Assembly: GCA_963739385.1 (NCBI GenBank)
Contig: CAVUAI010000059.1
Span: 1 to 64,000, forward strand
DNA: 64,000 bases
DNA from: VAZQ01 sp963739385
GTDB lineage: Bacteria; Pseudomonadota; Alphaproteobacteria; Rhizobiales; Xanthobacteraceae
Direction: 5' to 3'
In this document: positions 1 through 7,704 of the stretch, piece by piece
Layout of the letters: each line of letters opens with the position of its first letter
Position numbering within the stretch: the stretch's first letter is position 1
Made by a program: the position numbers and the translations under genes
The notes under the pieces: model-generated
The model's database searches: none
Told to the model about the DNA's origin: nothing
The model's input: only the letters and a program-made list of their open reading frames with translations

Positions 1-168
1 AGCGAGCAGCCGGTGCGCGATGGCTCGCCGCCTCCGCGATGACCGTGGTCAGGCCACTTGTGCCATGGCTTGGACCGGTTGATGCGATCAAAAATTGCAA
101 TACAACGCTCAGTCGCCGGCTTATATTAGCATGTTGGGTGGGCTGACACATGCAAAGGAGTTCTTGCC

Positions 169-591
169 ATGTGTGACTACAGCTTACACAGTGTGCGTTC
201 GCGCCCAGCGAAAATCGGCGACAAGTTGATGACGAAGGACTTTGGCACCGGCACCCGCGGCTTCGCTCCGGTGACTGATGCCAGCACGGCCGTCTGTGTT
301 CTTCCTGGCACGGAATTGGCGTTCGCTAGTGGAGTGAGGCACGCAGATTGGACGTTCCGGTCCCTCATCAGAGGGCCCCGGGTCAACACGCCTCATAAGA
401 CCGCGATCTTCCGGCAGATCAACAAAGGACAGGAGAGAATGCACCGCGATGCGCTGGAGTTCCCCGATGGAAAGGTTGTGCTCCTCACACGTCTATATGA
501 AGGCCAAGAGGCAATCGTGCTCCAGCTCCCGGCGGAAACGCGTGTGGCCGTAGAAGCGAAGAAGCGAGAGCCCGGTCCGATCGTAGCCTAA
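169..591 (+). CDS. Conserved hypothetical protein, 140 aa
   Basis: No function can be assigned. The N-terminus MCDYSLHSVRSRPAKIGDKL resembles small proteins I associate with Bradyrhizobium-like genomes. The ATG is preceded by a good ribosome binding site (AAGGAG, 7 bases upstream), which supports the start. No signal peptide, membrane segment or metal-binding motif is visible. The C-terminus is mildly basic. It stands alone, with no other plus-strand gene until 3.3 kb. A strong rightward terminator lies about 210 bases downstream of its stop and may end its transcript. Confidence 0.7.
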   Translation: MCDYSLHSVRSRPAKIGDKLMTKDFGTGTRGFAPVTDASTAVCVLPGTELAFASGVRHADWTFRSLIRGPRVNTPHKTAIFRQINKGQERMHRDALEFPDGKVVLLTRLYEGQEAIVLQLPAETRVAVEAKKREPGPIVA

Positions 592-796
592 AGGCGATCG
601 CGATCCGTCTCGTTGTCGCCTGCGACGGGCCGCGTTGGTTGGGGGCCAAAGGCGCCGCACAGAGCAGCTGAGTTCGTGCTGCCTGCTGGAACGCACGCCT
701 CCGCATTGACGCGGAAACCGCAGCGTCGTGCCTCGAAGTGCTTAGTATTGGCCCGATCCTGGGAACTGGTCATGAGCCGGCGACCGATCTTGCGAC

Positions 797-1027
797 TTAC
801 GCCCCGGGCGCTTCGGCGTCCGGGGCTTTTTTCGTGCCCATCACATGTTCATCGTGAGCGCGCATGGCGACCTCCGCCAGCAATATCGGCTGAATCTCCT
901 CCTCCCAGAATAGGACGCCAGCCGGACATTTTCCCCTATCGTCGTCTCGATATTGACGAACAATCTCTTCTCTGATTGCCCTGGCAATCCTCTCAATGGT
1001 CTCGTCGTCTCGCTCAGTCTCGAATCC
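797..1027 (-). pseudogene. Coding-like minus-strand frame without a clean start
   Basis: The minus strand is open from 1027 to a TAA at 797 and reads like real protein: a charged start (ETERDDETIERIARAIREEI), then VLFWEEEIQPILLAEVAMRA. There is no usable ATG or GTG at its head. An ATG at 1031 lies one frame away and meets a TGA within a few codons, as expected if one base has been lost or gained near 1020. I read it as a small conserved gene broken near its start. Its last codons overlap the terminator at 801-832. Function unknown. Confidence 0.4.
801..832 (+). terminator. Strong rho-independent terminator, rightward
   Basis: An 11-bp stem (GCCCCGGGCGC pairing with GCGTCCGGGGC, one G-T pair) closes a TTCG tetraloop and is followed by six T. 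This is a classic intrinsic terminator for rightward transcription. The nearest plus-strand gene ends at 591, so about 210 untranslated bases precede it. The same bases would encode the tail of a minus-strand coding-like frame ending at 797. Confidence 0.8.
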
Positions 1028-1072
1028 TCATGGCCTCGGCGTCCGATGTACGGGCCCAAGCCGTATAACCGC

Positions 1073-1328
1073 TCAAGGGTTCATGCGCTGAAACTCAATC
1101 AAGTCGAGCACTGCATCCATGAAAAGCGCTCGGTGAAATTGCCACGTAACGACCTCCAAATCGGCCTCTTCCATGATGAGTTGACAGGCGCACTGCCAAT
1201 GATTGCGTAGCTCCCGATGCGGCCCCAGCGTAAGCATGTACGCACGCATCCTGGATAGTGCGCAGGATGTCGCCGCCCTTGATCGGTAGCGGATAGGACA
1301 GTTCGCGGTAGGCGGAGCGAATTGTCAT
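1073..1328 (-). pseudogene. Frameshifted small conserved protein (ELRNHWQ family)
   Basis: Two minus-strand frames join to one familiar small protein. The first (ATG at 1328) gives PLPIKGGDILRTIQDA. The second gives AYMLTLGPHRELRNHWQ, then CACQLIMEEADLEVVTWQ, and ends LIEFQRMNP at a TGA at 1073-1075. The switch falls near 1245 in the GATGCGTGCG stretch. I associate this layout (leader, RTxxDA, RELRNHWQxACQLI) with a small orphan family of Bradyrhizobium-like bacteria; its function is unknown. The frameshift means no full-length product is made as the sequence stands. It lies just downstream of the membrane protein ending at 1376. Confidence 0.5.
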
Positions 1329-1375
1329 TGCGTCAGGTTTGACCCGCCGCCAGAATGGAAGCGGCCGGGTCACAG

Positions 1376-1600
1376 TCACTCGTTGGCAACGATCAGCAGC
1401 AGCAGCCGCAAACCCTGCGCAATGCCGATCATGCTAAGGCCACCAGATATCAGTGCCAACATCATCGCGTAGTATCTCAAGGGGGCCTGTCCCGTTCGAG
1501 CCACGTCGTCGAACATCAAAATCAAAACGCCCAGTGCACCGCCGGCGAACGTTATGAAGCCCATGAACGCGATCAGGTAAGCAAGCCAAGTGGTCCACAT
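1376..1600 (-). CDS. Small two-helix membrane protein, 74 aa
   Basis: The protein has two clear hydrophobic helices, about residues 5-30 (LAYLIAFMGFITFAGGALGV) and 42-71, joined by a short polar loop, so it is probably an inner-membrane protein. The ATG at 1600 is preceded by GGAGGG at ideal spacing, the best evidence that it is real. No family is recognised. The broken gene at 1073-1328 follows on the same strand. Confidence 0.6.
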   Translation of the reverse strand: MWTTWLAYLIAFMGFITFAGGALGVLILMFDDVARTGQAPLRYYAMMLALISGGLSMIGIAQGLRLLLLIVANE

Positions 1601-1859
1601 GGCCAGCCCTCCAGGCTAAGAATGCATCCTCAAGATCGGTCGCTCACCGCCTACTCCGCTTGATCTCTTCCAGCTCGACGAAAAGAATGCCCACGCCAAC
1701 CCTTAAGAGGATGACGACGCCGAGCCGAGATTTGCTCTAGCCATTTTCATCTCCTCAACTCGGGCTTGGCTGGCCATCGTAATACCAGCACACGTTGCGC
1801 TACATTGAACTGGCCCCCGCGAAGCCTGAGCATTCACCTTTGACGGGAACGGCGCTGCT

Positions 1860-2570
1860 TCAATCCATCACCGAGTTCAAAAAAGTCGCGACGTAGGGCT
1901 CAATCCTCGGATGGAAATCGCCTCTTCTTCGCACAATGTGGATGTCGGCCAACTCAGGCTGATCTTCTAGAGCGAGGTTGGCCAGGATGCGTGTCCGCAG
2001 CGCATCCGCGCCTTCACGCGCATGTAGTATCCTGATGTGCGCGATGCGTGGGCCGTGGAATAGGGTGTGCCAATAAGGTTCGGCAGTGAGGTCGGCGGAT
2101 GTTAATCCGGTTTCCTCGGCAACTTCGCGCCAGAGGCTCGCCTCAAGATTTACCGACTTTCCATCCACAGACTGCGGATCAGTCATGCCGCACGGAAAAT
2201 AAATGCGACCCGCATTCGCAGTGTGGTCGCCCATGATGCCAAGAACGAATGCCCCATCCGTACACTTGATCGCTCCCATGGCAAAGCAATTTTGCACCGT
2301 CGGATCCGGGATATCCCAGTCGCGCCATGCAAGGAAGCTCGCGTAATCAGTCTCGAAGAACTGGCCGCGAAACACTGTTCCATTGATCGCGTAATTATGC
2401 AGCAACAGAATGCGGCCATTCCACAGCGCCGGCTTGTCCCTCCTGAGCTTGCTAAAGTGGTCGTTGATACCGGCGCGCTGCTGGTCAGCAAAGGGCCAAG
2501 GTCGCGGTTCGAACGTAAGCTCCAGCCGCTCAATTGGAACAATGGTTTCTTGTCTCATTGCGGCTGTCAT
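1860..2570 (-). CDS. Nudix hydrolase domain protein, about 236 aa
   Basis: The C-terminal half carries a Nudix box core, REVAEETGL, inside LEASLWREVAEETGLTS, matching the REUxEExGU consensus for Mg-dependent cleavage of nucleoside diphosphates linked to another moiety. The usual upstream Gly is present in FPCGMTDPQ, but the spacing to the Glu is longer than in the canonical box. The N-terminal ~110 residues (ELTFEPRPWPFADQQRAGIN and on) look like the extension of NUDIX proteins of unknown substrate. I chose ATG at 2570 (ATG at 2558 is also possible) because the open frame upstream to 2804 is low-complexity and overlaps another remnant. Cytosolic; substrate unknown. Confidence 0.75.
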   Translation of the reverse strand: MTAAMRQETIVPIERLELTFEPRPWPFADQQRAGINDHFSKLRRDKPALWNGRILLLHNYAINGTVFRGQFFETDYASFLAWRDWDIPDPTVQNCFAMGAIKCTDGAFVLGIMGDHTANAGRIYFPCGMTDPQSVDGKSVNLEASLWREVAEETGLTSADLTAEPYWHTLFHGPRIAHIRILHAREGADALRTRILANLALEDQPELADIHIVRRRGDFHPRIEPYVATFLNSVMD

Positions 2571-2793
2571 GCCGCACCACGCTCCGCAGCCACATCTTGG
2601 GGGGCGGCTTGCCGGATGGCGGCGGCGCTGGTGGCAGATAGTCTTTCGGGTTGAGCGCGAAGGCGTTGGCAGGCTGTGACAGTTCGTAGCCGATGCACGG
2701 CCGCTCCTTGGGGATGTGGGCCCCCACCAGGGTGCAGGCCGAGGGGCAGCGGCCGCGGATTTCGACCTCGTTGCCGGCGGCGGCGAGGCAGTT
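2530..2793 (-). pseudogene. Remnant of a ClpP-like serine protease family protein
   Basis: The frame just after the lipoprotein stop reads GNEVEIRGRCPSACTLVGAH then IPKERPCIG. The pattern VEIRGxCxSACT is the nucleophile-Ser region of small periplasmic ClpP/crotonase-fold proteins common in Bradyrhizobium-like genomes. The N-terminal half, including a signal peptide, is missing; the first in-frame codon follows the TAG of the collagen-like lipoprotein. The tail (PKDYLPPAPPPSGKPPPKMW) is proline-rich. It overlaps the Nudix start in another frame. I judge it a truncated, non-expressed remnant. Confidence 0.45.
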
Positions 2794-3216
2794 CTAAGGC
2801 GCAACTTTCGCGCATATCATGACGAGCGGACTGGTCGGCGCGCCCCTTGCGCAAGTGACGGTTCTCTCATTGACGAGCGTCACAGAACTCCGGCGCGGAC
2901 CACAGTATGCGATGACGAGCACCTCGTTTTGGTTACACTCCGCTCTGCATGCGGCCGCCTCGCAGTTGGAACGGGTAACACGGATGGCGCTGTCAGTTGC
3001 AGGTGTCCCCGCAGCGCCAGGCGACGCAGGAGGACCTTCCGCTCCCTGAGGTCCGGGCGGTCCTGATGAACCAGCAGGTCCAGGCGGACCAGGATCACCT
3101 TTTTCACCCGGCGGCCCAACGGGGCCAGGGTCTCCTTTTGGGCCCATCGTGCCCTCTCCGCAGCCTGCCAAGCAAAGGAAAAAGGCGATTGCAAAGGCGA
3201 TAGGCTTAATATGCAT
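2794..3216 (-). CDS. Collagen-like repeat lipoprotein, 140 aa
   Basis: The N-terminus is a lipoprotein signal: a hydrophobic segment (PIAFAIAFFLCLAGC) ending in the lipobox LAGC, so the Cys near residue 20 is probably lipidated. Then come about 17 Gly-X-Y triplets (MGPKGDPGPVGPPGEKGDPG and on), a bacterial collagen-like triple-helix stalk. The C-terminal ~65 residues form a Cys-rich globular domain (SNCEAAACRAECNQNEVLVI). ATG at 3216 has GAGG seven bases upstream and is preferred to GTG at 3222. Likely an envelope-anchored, exposed trimeric protein; ligand unknown. Confidence 0.75.
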   Translation of the reverse strand: MHIKPIAFAIAFFLCLAGCGEGTMGPKGDPGPVGPPGEKGDPGPPGPAGSSGPPGPQGAEGPPASPGAAGTPATDSAIRVTRSNCEAAACRAECNQNEVLVIAYCGPRRSSVTLVNERTVTCARGAPTSPLVMICAKVAP

Positions 3217-3354
3217 ACACACACCTCAACCAAAAGTCAGCCCAAGCTGAGAGTTCCTCGGCCCTGTTCGCACGGGGCCCTTCTTTTGCCAACCGCAATA
3301 ATTGTAAAACCCGCGCTATCCCTTCGTGAGCTCGCTTTCTAGGGCGACGCGCTC

Positions 3355-3747
3355 ATGTTCCTCGCTGGCACTCTTGATGCGGTACTCGAACTCGCGGCCA
3401 TTGTGAGGAGTGCTTGGTCACTTCGTACGTCCCGCCAGGCACATTGCCCCGCCGGCCTGGAGCATGACAATTCGGGTCATCACCACTTGCTCATCGACAC
3501 GGAGCTGCCGCCGCTCGATCAGCCCATTCCCAACGATTTCAATCATCTCCACTTCGGCGCCGGCCAGACCGAGGCGGAGATCACGCTCAAGCCGGGAACG
3601 CACACCCTGCAGCTCCTGTTCGGCGACAAGGACCACGTTCCGCACAATCCGCCGCTCATGTCGCCGCGCATTCGCGTCGTCGTCGTGGAGCCCGCAGCCG
3701 AGCGAACGGTGCCGCCGGTCCGCAAGAAGCGCACGAGACGACGCTGA
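3355..3747 (+). pseudogene. DUF4399 domain protein, N-terminus frameshifted
   Basis: From about 3460 the frame carries a recognisable DUF4399 domain: NSGHHHLLIDTELPPLDQPI, FNHLHFGAGQTEAEI, LKPGTHTLQLLFGDKDHVPH, ending in a basic tail RKKRTRRR. The expected preceding strand (HF-x-x-R-x-x-x-IAPAG) appears one frame over at about 3416-3450 as GHFVRPARHIAP, so one base seems gained or lost near 3450. No signal peptide is found in frame. DUF4399 proteins are periplasmic and of unknown function. The domain is nearly complete, so a shortened product from 3355 is possible, but I favour a broken gene. Confidence 0.55.
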
Positions 3748-3923
3748 GGCAGCTCCGGGAACCTGCGTTTGAGCCGAGATCGCCGGAGACCCGCGCGCAC
3801 AGGGGGCCCACCCCACACAGGAAATGCCCGCCGCAGCAAGCGCGGTCGCAAGTAAAAGACGCAAACGCTTAGTTCCTCTAAGATGAACTCGCGTCGCTCA
3901 TTCGATCATGAGAGGAGGAATTC

Positions 3924-4133
3924 ATGAAAGTCGCTTTGGCAGCCGCTTCTAGCATATCGATCTTGGTGTTCTCGTTTAATGTGCAGGCCTTCCCTGGATC
4001 GCCACATCAAATCTCTGTAGCTCCTAGCCTGGTGCTGGTTGCGCCGGGATGCGGCAGAGGTGTCCCCCGAACCCCGGAGGAGGATGCGGGGTTGCTGGGC
4101 AGACGCGAAAGGTGGCGCGGCCTTCCGGCGTGA
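3924..4133 (+). CDS. Small secreted protein with GCG motif, 69 aa
   Basis: An excellent ribosome binding site (GAGGAGGAATTC) precedes ATG at 3924. The first 22 residues (MKVALAAASSISILVFSFNV, then QA) are a Sec signal with likely cleavage after VQA. The mature part begins FPGSPHQISVAPSLVLVAPG and CGRG. I associate this layout (short signal, a GCGxG motif, then HR-GP-x-G-x-C) with very small secreted proteins of Bradyrhizobium-like bacteria. Here the residues after GCGRG depart from the usual pattern, so the C-terminus may be frame-shifted. Function unknown. Confidence 0.55.
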   Translation: MKVALAAASSISILVFSFNVQAFPGSPHQISVAPSLVLVAPGCGRGVPRTPEEDAGLLGRRERWRGLPA

Positions 4134-4262
4134 ACGGGACAGTATGCCCGCCTGGAACGCATCTCAACGCGTCGGGACGCAGTTGCGTAAAATAGCCTCG
4201 CAGCATCAGCCGCCCGCACAGGTCGCTGGGCTCGCGTGGACTAAGCTGCGTGAGGACAGTTT

Positions 4263-4454
4263 CTATTCCTTATGAGCTTCGAGGAGGGCGCGGGCCTTCT
4301 CCAGGTCGAGCGCGAGCTGCAGCCATTTGACCGCGAGGTCCTCCAGCAACTTTCGTAGTTCCGGGTTCTTAGTCACCACCAAGATATCGGCGCAGCGGCG
4401 CGCTTGTTCGCGACAGTATTGCGGATCACCGGCATACCGAATTGTACACGCCAA
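4263..4454 (-). CDS. Small helical conserved protein, 63 aa
   Basis: The sequence (MACTIRYAGDPQYCREQARR, then CADILVVTKNPELRKLLEDL) resembles short all-helical proteins of Bradyrhizobium-like genomes with the pattern DPxYxRxxAxxCR...DPExRxxLxxxAxxW. The likely start is TTG at 4454 with AGG a few bases upstream, a weak initiation site. No membrane segment or signal is visible. Cytosolic; function unknown. Confidence 0.5.
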   Translation of the reverse strand: MACTIRYAGDPQYCREQARRCADILVVTKNPELRKLLEDLAVKWLQLALDLEKARALLEAHKE

Positions 4455-5083
4455 GCCGGAACCTGTCAGTCGCGACCCTTAGCCTCACGCAATGCTACGG
4501 CTTGTAGCAGTTGGCGGGCAGCCGCCCGCACAGGACCCACTCAACCTCGTTCGGAACTCACTGCATGTCATGGCGCTTCGGCGGGAACGGAGCCCGCGGT
4601 CGTACGTTGGACTGTGAGCAGCCGTGAACCGGACGAGGCGTGAAATGATCGTTTATCCCTTGGATTTTCATCGCCGCGCAGAGCGGAAGTGGGCGCGAAG
4701 GCTGAAGTCCGTGCGTACGCTGGTCGCGCGCGGCGGAAATCGTGTCTGCGCCCCTGATGCGCTCGCTGATCGCATGGCTCACCGCCCCCGCGGGCAACGC
4801 AACCGTCCGGCGTTTGGCCGAGCTGATCGCTATGCGCCCACTCCCTTCCCCAGCACCCACTCCGGTGGAGTAAGTTCACCCACACAGGGATGGGTACTAC
4901 CCACATCAACTATGGGACCCACGGGTCCATTTTTCGCCCCTTGATATCGGGCCCCTCGATCGCCCTGGCGGTTCAGCTGTCACCGCCAGGAGTACATTGG
5001 CCGCACGGCGGTTGGTGCTGGACCTCCTCACAACCGTTGGCACTCGTTCGACTTCGAGGGCTGCTGTTTAGGCGGCCCTCCCT
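4455..5083. other. Intergenic stretch with no convincing gene
   Basis: I find no gene here with both a start and protein-like composition. One short minus-strand run ending at a TAG at 4495 reads VPNEVEWVLCGRLPANCYKP and may be the tail of a lost gene. The open frames are arginine- and proline-rich shadows. No tRNA, terminator or clear repeat is seen. Confidence 0.5.
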
Positions 5084-5473
5084 TCAATTCGGGCCAGGGC
5101 TCGCTGGCACAATCCCACGTTCTCGAGTTAACTCATCGGGCGGCGGCGGGAATGCGCCCATCGGGTTGACAACTGGTGCTCCCCGATGGATGACGATCCA
5201 GCAGCTCCGGTACAGACCCTCGTCGCTCCACCATTTGTGGTCTCGAATACGCACCAGCGGCGACCAGTACCCGGCCGTCGTGCGCCGCCTCTCCCCCTCC
5301 CAAAGCTCCGGTTTCCCGGTGCGCTTCGCCCATGTCGCGGCGTCGCAGAAATCGCATGCCGTACCATTCGGATGCGCCAGCTTCGTGCAGCCCACCCACG
5401 GGTTCCAAGTGTGGTGCGTCCACTCGATCTTGCTATAGAGCGTCAGGGGCGGGATCCGCCGGCTGTTGCCCAT
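5084..5473 (-). pseudogene. Truncated phage Gp37/Gp68 (DUF5131) protein
   Basis: Residues about 17-65 match the head of the phage Gp37/Gp68 family (DUF5131): SKIEWTHHTWNPWVGCTKL, CDFCDAATWAKRTGK, then WEGERRRTT. The family typically opens with SKIEWT-x-x-TWNP-x-x-GC and Cys residues that recall radical-SAM-like metal sites. Family members are usually around 230-280 residues; here the homology stops after about 75 residues and an unrelated tail (GAPVVNPMGAFPPPPDELTR) runs to the stop. No ribosome binding site is evident at ATG 5473. I judge it a truncated phage-derived gene at the left part of the decayed element. Confidence 0.55.
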
Positions 5474-5503
5474 TCGTGACAAACATCAACGGGTGCATCA
5501 CTC

Positions 5504-5528
5504 TGGCTGGCCACGTAGGATTCGAACC
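5504..5528 (-). other. tRNA-Gln-like 3' end, possible attachment-site remnant
   Basis: On the minus strand GGTTCGAATCCTACG runs into TGGCCAGCCA, which parses as a T-loop (TTCGAAT), the 3' half of a T-stem (CCTAC), a 7-base acceptor strand (GTGGCCA), discriminator G and CCA. A72, G73 and CCA are typical of tRNA-Gln. The 5' side of the T-stem does not pair beyond two bases, and no matching 5' acceptor (TGGCCAC) lies upstream. So only the 3' fragment is present, as expected for an att copy of an element that integrates into a tRNA end. Confidence 0.4.
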
Positions 5529-5770
5529 GGCGAATCCGTGCGCGCCCTATCTAATTGGAATTGTGTGACAACTTCGCCTGAAGTAGGCGAAAGCCCGGCG
5601 GCGGAGACGCTTCGCGTGCGAGCTGCGCGATACACAGCTTCGCCAAGAGTTGCAGTTGAGACGGCTTGGCGCCGCGCAATATCTTCGGTGCCCGTTTGGA
5701 GCAACGTCCTCCACCTTGAGGCTAACAAGACCACAGCCGCTGACTTGGGCCGAGATTTAATCCCGTCAGC

Positions 5771-5866
5771 CGTCGCGAGCAGATTGTGGCGCTCGCCGCG
5801 CGCTACCGGCTGCCAGCGATCTACGAGTGGCCCCAACAGGACCTGCCGATCCCAAGAAGGTCACAG
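5771..5866 (+). pseudogene. Fragment of an ABC_sub_bind substrate-binding protein
   Basis: The plus strand reads RREQIVALAARYRLPAIYEW. This is the signature run of ABC transporter substrate-binding proteins of the ABC_sub_bind family (RR-x-QIVALAARH-x-IPAIY), which are abundant in Bradyrhizobium-like genomes. Nothing in frame on either side continues the domain: the signal peptide, N-terminal lobe and C-terminus are absent. It is a short relic. Confidence 0.5.
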
Positions 5867-6039
5867 CGCCGCGTCAGGCGATGTTGTTCTCGGTCGAAGC
5901 GGCCGCCACTTCAGAAGCATTTGATGTTTTTTTGTTGGTTGTACGCGGGGTGCCATTGGGAGACGGCGTCAAAGGATGATCTTGGACGTGACTAAAGCCG
6001 CCTGAGCGAGGTTCGCATAACGAACCGTCTCTTGCTCAA

Positions 6040-6156
6040 CTAGCTCCCCTCGGATTGCAAGAACTCCCTCGCCAATTGCATCTCAGCCATCAGCCGCTCG
6101 ATTTCGGCAGCCTCCACCACGTCCTCGGTCTTCGTTTCGATGGGGCCGGGGGGCAT
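6040..6156 (-). CDS. Possible small protein, 38 aa
   Basis: From ATG 6156 the minus strand reads MPPGPIETKTEDVVEAAEIE, then RLMAEMQLAREFLQSEGS and a TAG at 6040. The acidic, heptad-like helix looks like real protein, not a shadow. The frame stays open upstream to a TAG near 6208, so it may be the tail of a lost phage gene. No good ribosome binding site. A hairpin (GGTTCG, 5-base loop, CGAACC; 6010-6026) lies just beyond the stop but lacks a T run. Function unknown. Confidence 0.3.
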   Translation of the reverse strand: MPPGPIETKTEDVVEAAEIERLMAEMQLAREFLQSEGS

Positions 6157-6330
6157 TTCGAAAATCCAAAGCCGGCCTGCTCTAGACCGCCCCGCAACGG
6201 TTTTTCGCTAAAAACGTGAATTCGGATCGCCCGCGGGTGGGATGGGGGTCGGGCAATTAGCTTTAAAAATCATGATTATGTGTGTCCGAAAAGGTCAATA
6301 TGGTAGCGCAAGAGGGGCTGTTGCTACGCG

Positions 6331-6436
6331 GCATCGCCAGATTTGTGAGTACACATACCGAAAACACTTATAAGAGAGAGGGTTAGGGATGTTTTGAGAG
6401 ACCACTGCGTATACCTACTCACATTTCTGGCGATGC
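6331..6436. repeat. 21-bp inverted-repeat pair, 64-bp spacer
   Basis: Left arm 6331-6351 and right arm 6416-6436 are inverted copies matching at 19 of 21 positions (GCATCGCCAGA, two mismatches, then GTGAGTA). The spacer is AT-richer than its surroundings. Just left of it a shorter pair, GTAGC and GCTAC (6303-6307 and 6323-6327), brackets 15 bases. The site lies downstream of the leftward replication-gene remnants. It could be an origin, a recombination site or paired operators. Confidence 0.6.
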
Positions 6437-6463
6437 ATTCTTCGCTGGCCGGTCTAGCCGAAA

Positions 6464-7098
6464 TCAGCCCCAGCCCGGCCTCGTCGGCGGTTCGTCTGCA
6501 CTAGCCGTTGCCAGCAGTGTTGCCCTATCAAACCCATCGGCCAGACGGTAGCGCCAGACGGTGCGTTCCTTTTCGTCGGTGTCGTATCCCCCGGGTTTTT
6601 CTCCCTCACAGCGTAACAAGCCAAGCATGTTCAGCGCTTCCATTTCGCGCTTTGTGGTGCGCCAAGGCTTGTTGATGCGTTCCCGGACGTCACCCGGTCG
6701 GGAATCAGGGTGTTTGGCAACGTCAGCAGGATCTCCAGCCGCAGCGGGGGAATGCTGTCGCGGGCACAGCGGATGGCCAGCGCAAGGGCTCGCTTGCGGG
6801 ACATGCCAACGGCAACGCACCCCCGAACTATTTGGGTGAGCTGCTTTGCGAAGCGTGTCGGCCTCTCGGGTGCGTCGATTACTTCACCGGCATAGTCGCG
6901 CTCGACCGCTGTTCAGGCCATTGTTGTGATGTCGGCTGCATTCAGTATCTGTTTGATTTCGTCTTCTGTAACTTCGCCCACATCCCCGTTGGCGTGCTGC
7001 ACAACTCCGGCCACTGCGGCCGCCAATTTCTGGCGCATCTGCGTCTCTTCGCCTGCGTTGCGGATCGTCCGCATACCAGAGGATTTGCGCAAACACTA
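6464..7098 (-). pseudogene. C-terminal remnant of a large element protein (winged helix)
   Basis: Three stretches join: GEETQMRQKLAAAVAGVVQH (from about 7074), then after an in-frame TGA at 6913-6915 the run YAGEVIDAPERPTRFAKQL and RKRALALAIRCARDSIPPLR, then after a one-base loss near 6726 the run RERINKPWRTTKREMEALNM and TVWRYRLADGFDRATLLA. The end is a winged-helix layout: helices, RxxxxxPxxTxxREMEALxMLGLL, and a wing. I recall this ending on large proteins of integrated elements in actinobacteria and proteobacteria that lie near a polymerase gene; I cannot name the family. The N-terminal majority is missing. No product is possible as it stands. Confidence 0.5.
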
Positions 7099-7184
7099 AT
7101 TTCCAACGGTGGATTTATCTCTTAATACCATACGAAATAGCTTCGGAAGGCACAGAAACCAATGCGGTTTCCACTTCTGTTTTT

Positions 7185-7386
7185 TCAACCGGACCGAAGG
7201 GGGAATATTCTCCCTAATAGTCTCAACCAAGCCTCAAGATCAGCGGCCCGCAAGGGGACTAGATAGGTCTTTACCCCGGCCTTACGCCTTGCATTAAGCC
7301 GATTTTCGCGTCCGCATGTCGGCGCATGAGGCGCTTCTTGCGGGCAATGCCGAGCTTTGCCGGTCAAATGTTTCAGTTTGTTCCAT
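7185..7386 (-). pseudogene. Small basic element protein, probably frameshifted
   Basis: ATG 7386 has a strong AGGAGA site upstream and begins MEQTETFDRQ, but this frame stops after about 30 codons. The adjacent frame continues with GRENRLNARRKAGVKTYLVP and LRAADLEAWLRLLGR to a TGA at 7185. That pattern (basic stretch, ARRKAG, VP-hydrophobic strand, amphipathic helix) resembles very small phage or plasmid proteins. A good initiation site joined to the wrong frame suggests one indel near 7360. Function unknown. Confidence 0.35.
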
Positions 7387-7657
7387 TGGTATTCTCCTGT
7401 TTTCCATGTTTTGTGGAACGAGCGCCACAAACGCGCGCCAGTGCGATTGGCAGGGGGTACCCCCGGGGATAGGGCTCCCCCGCCAAAACGCGCTGGCGAG
7501 CTTCCTAATGGCCGCCTAGAGGTGCTTAAGCGCATAGGACATCCCCCGGAAAGCTGGGGGAAAATCCCCCGGCTTTTGACAAACCCAACCGGTGCTCTTT
7601 CTCAAGAAAGGAAACAAGTAAGCAAGCACTAGACTTATAATATAGACTATGGACCGT

Positions 7658-7703
7658 ATGTACCCTCACGGTACATGCCTCATGTACCCTCGCGGTACAT
7701 GCC
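7658..7703. promoter_or_regulatory. Two tandem 19-bp palindromes (operator-like)
   Basis: Two near-identical units, 24 bp apart, each have arms ATGTACC and GGTACAT around a 5-base centre (CTCAC in 7658-7676, CTCGC in 7682-7700). Perfect 7-bp arms, phased by about two helical turns plus a few bases, suggest cooperative binding by a dimeric repressor or initiator. They start two bases after the stop of the leftward winged-helix gene at 7705. Confidence 0.55.
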
Positions 7704-7704
7704 A

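Noticed and set aside
5504..5600. Complete tRNA gene
   Set aside because: Only the T-loop, 3' T-stem and acceptor are present; no D-arm or anticodon arm can be folded upstream.
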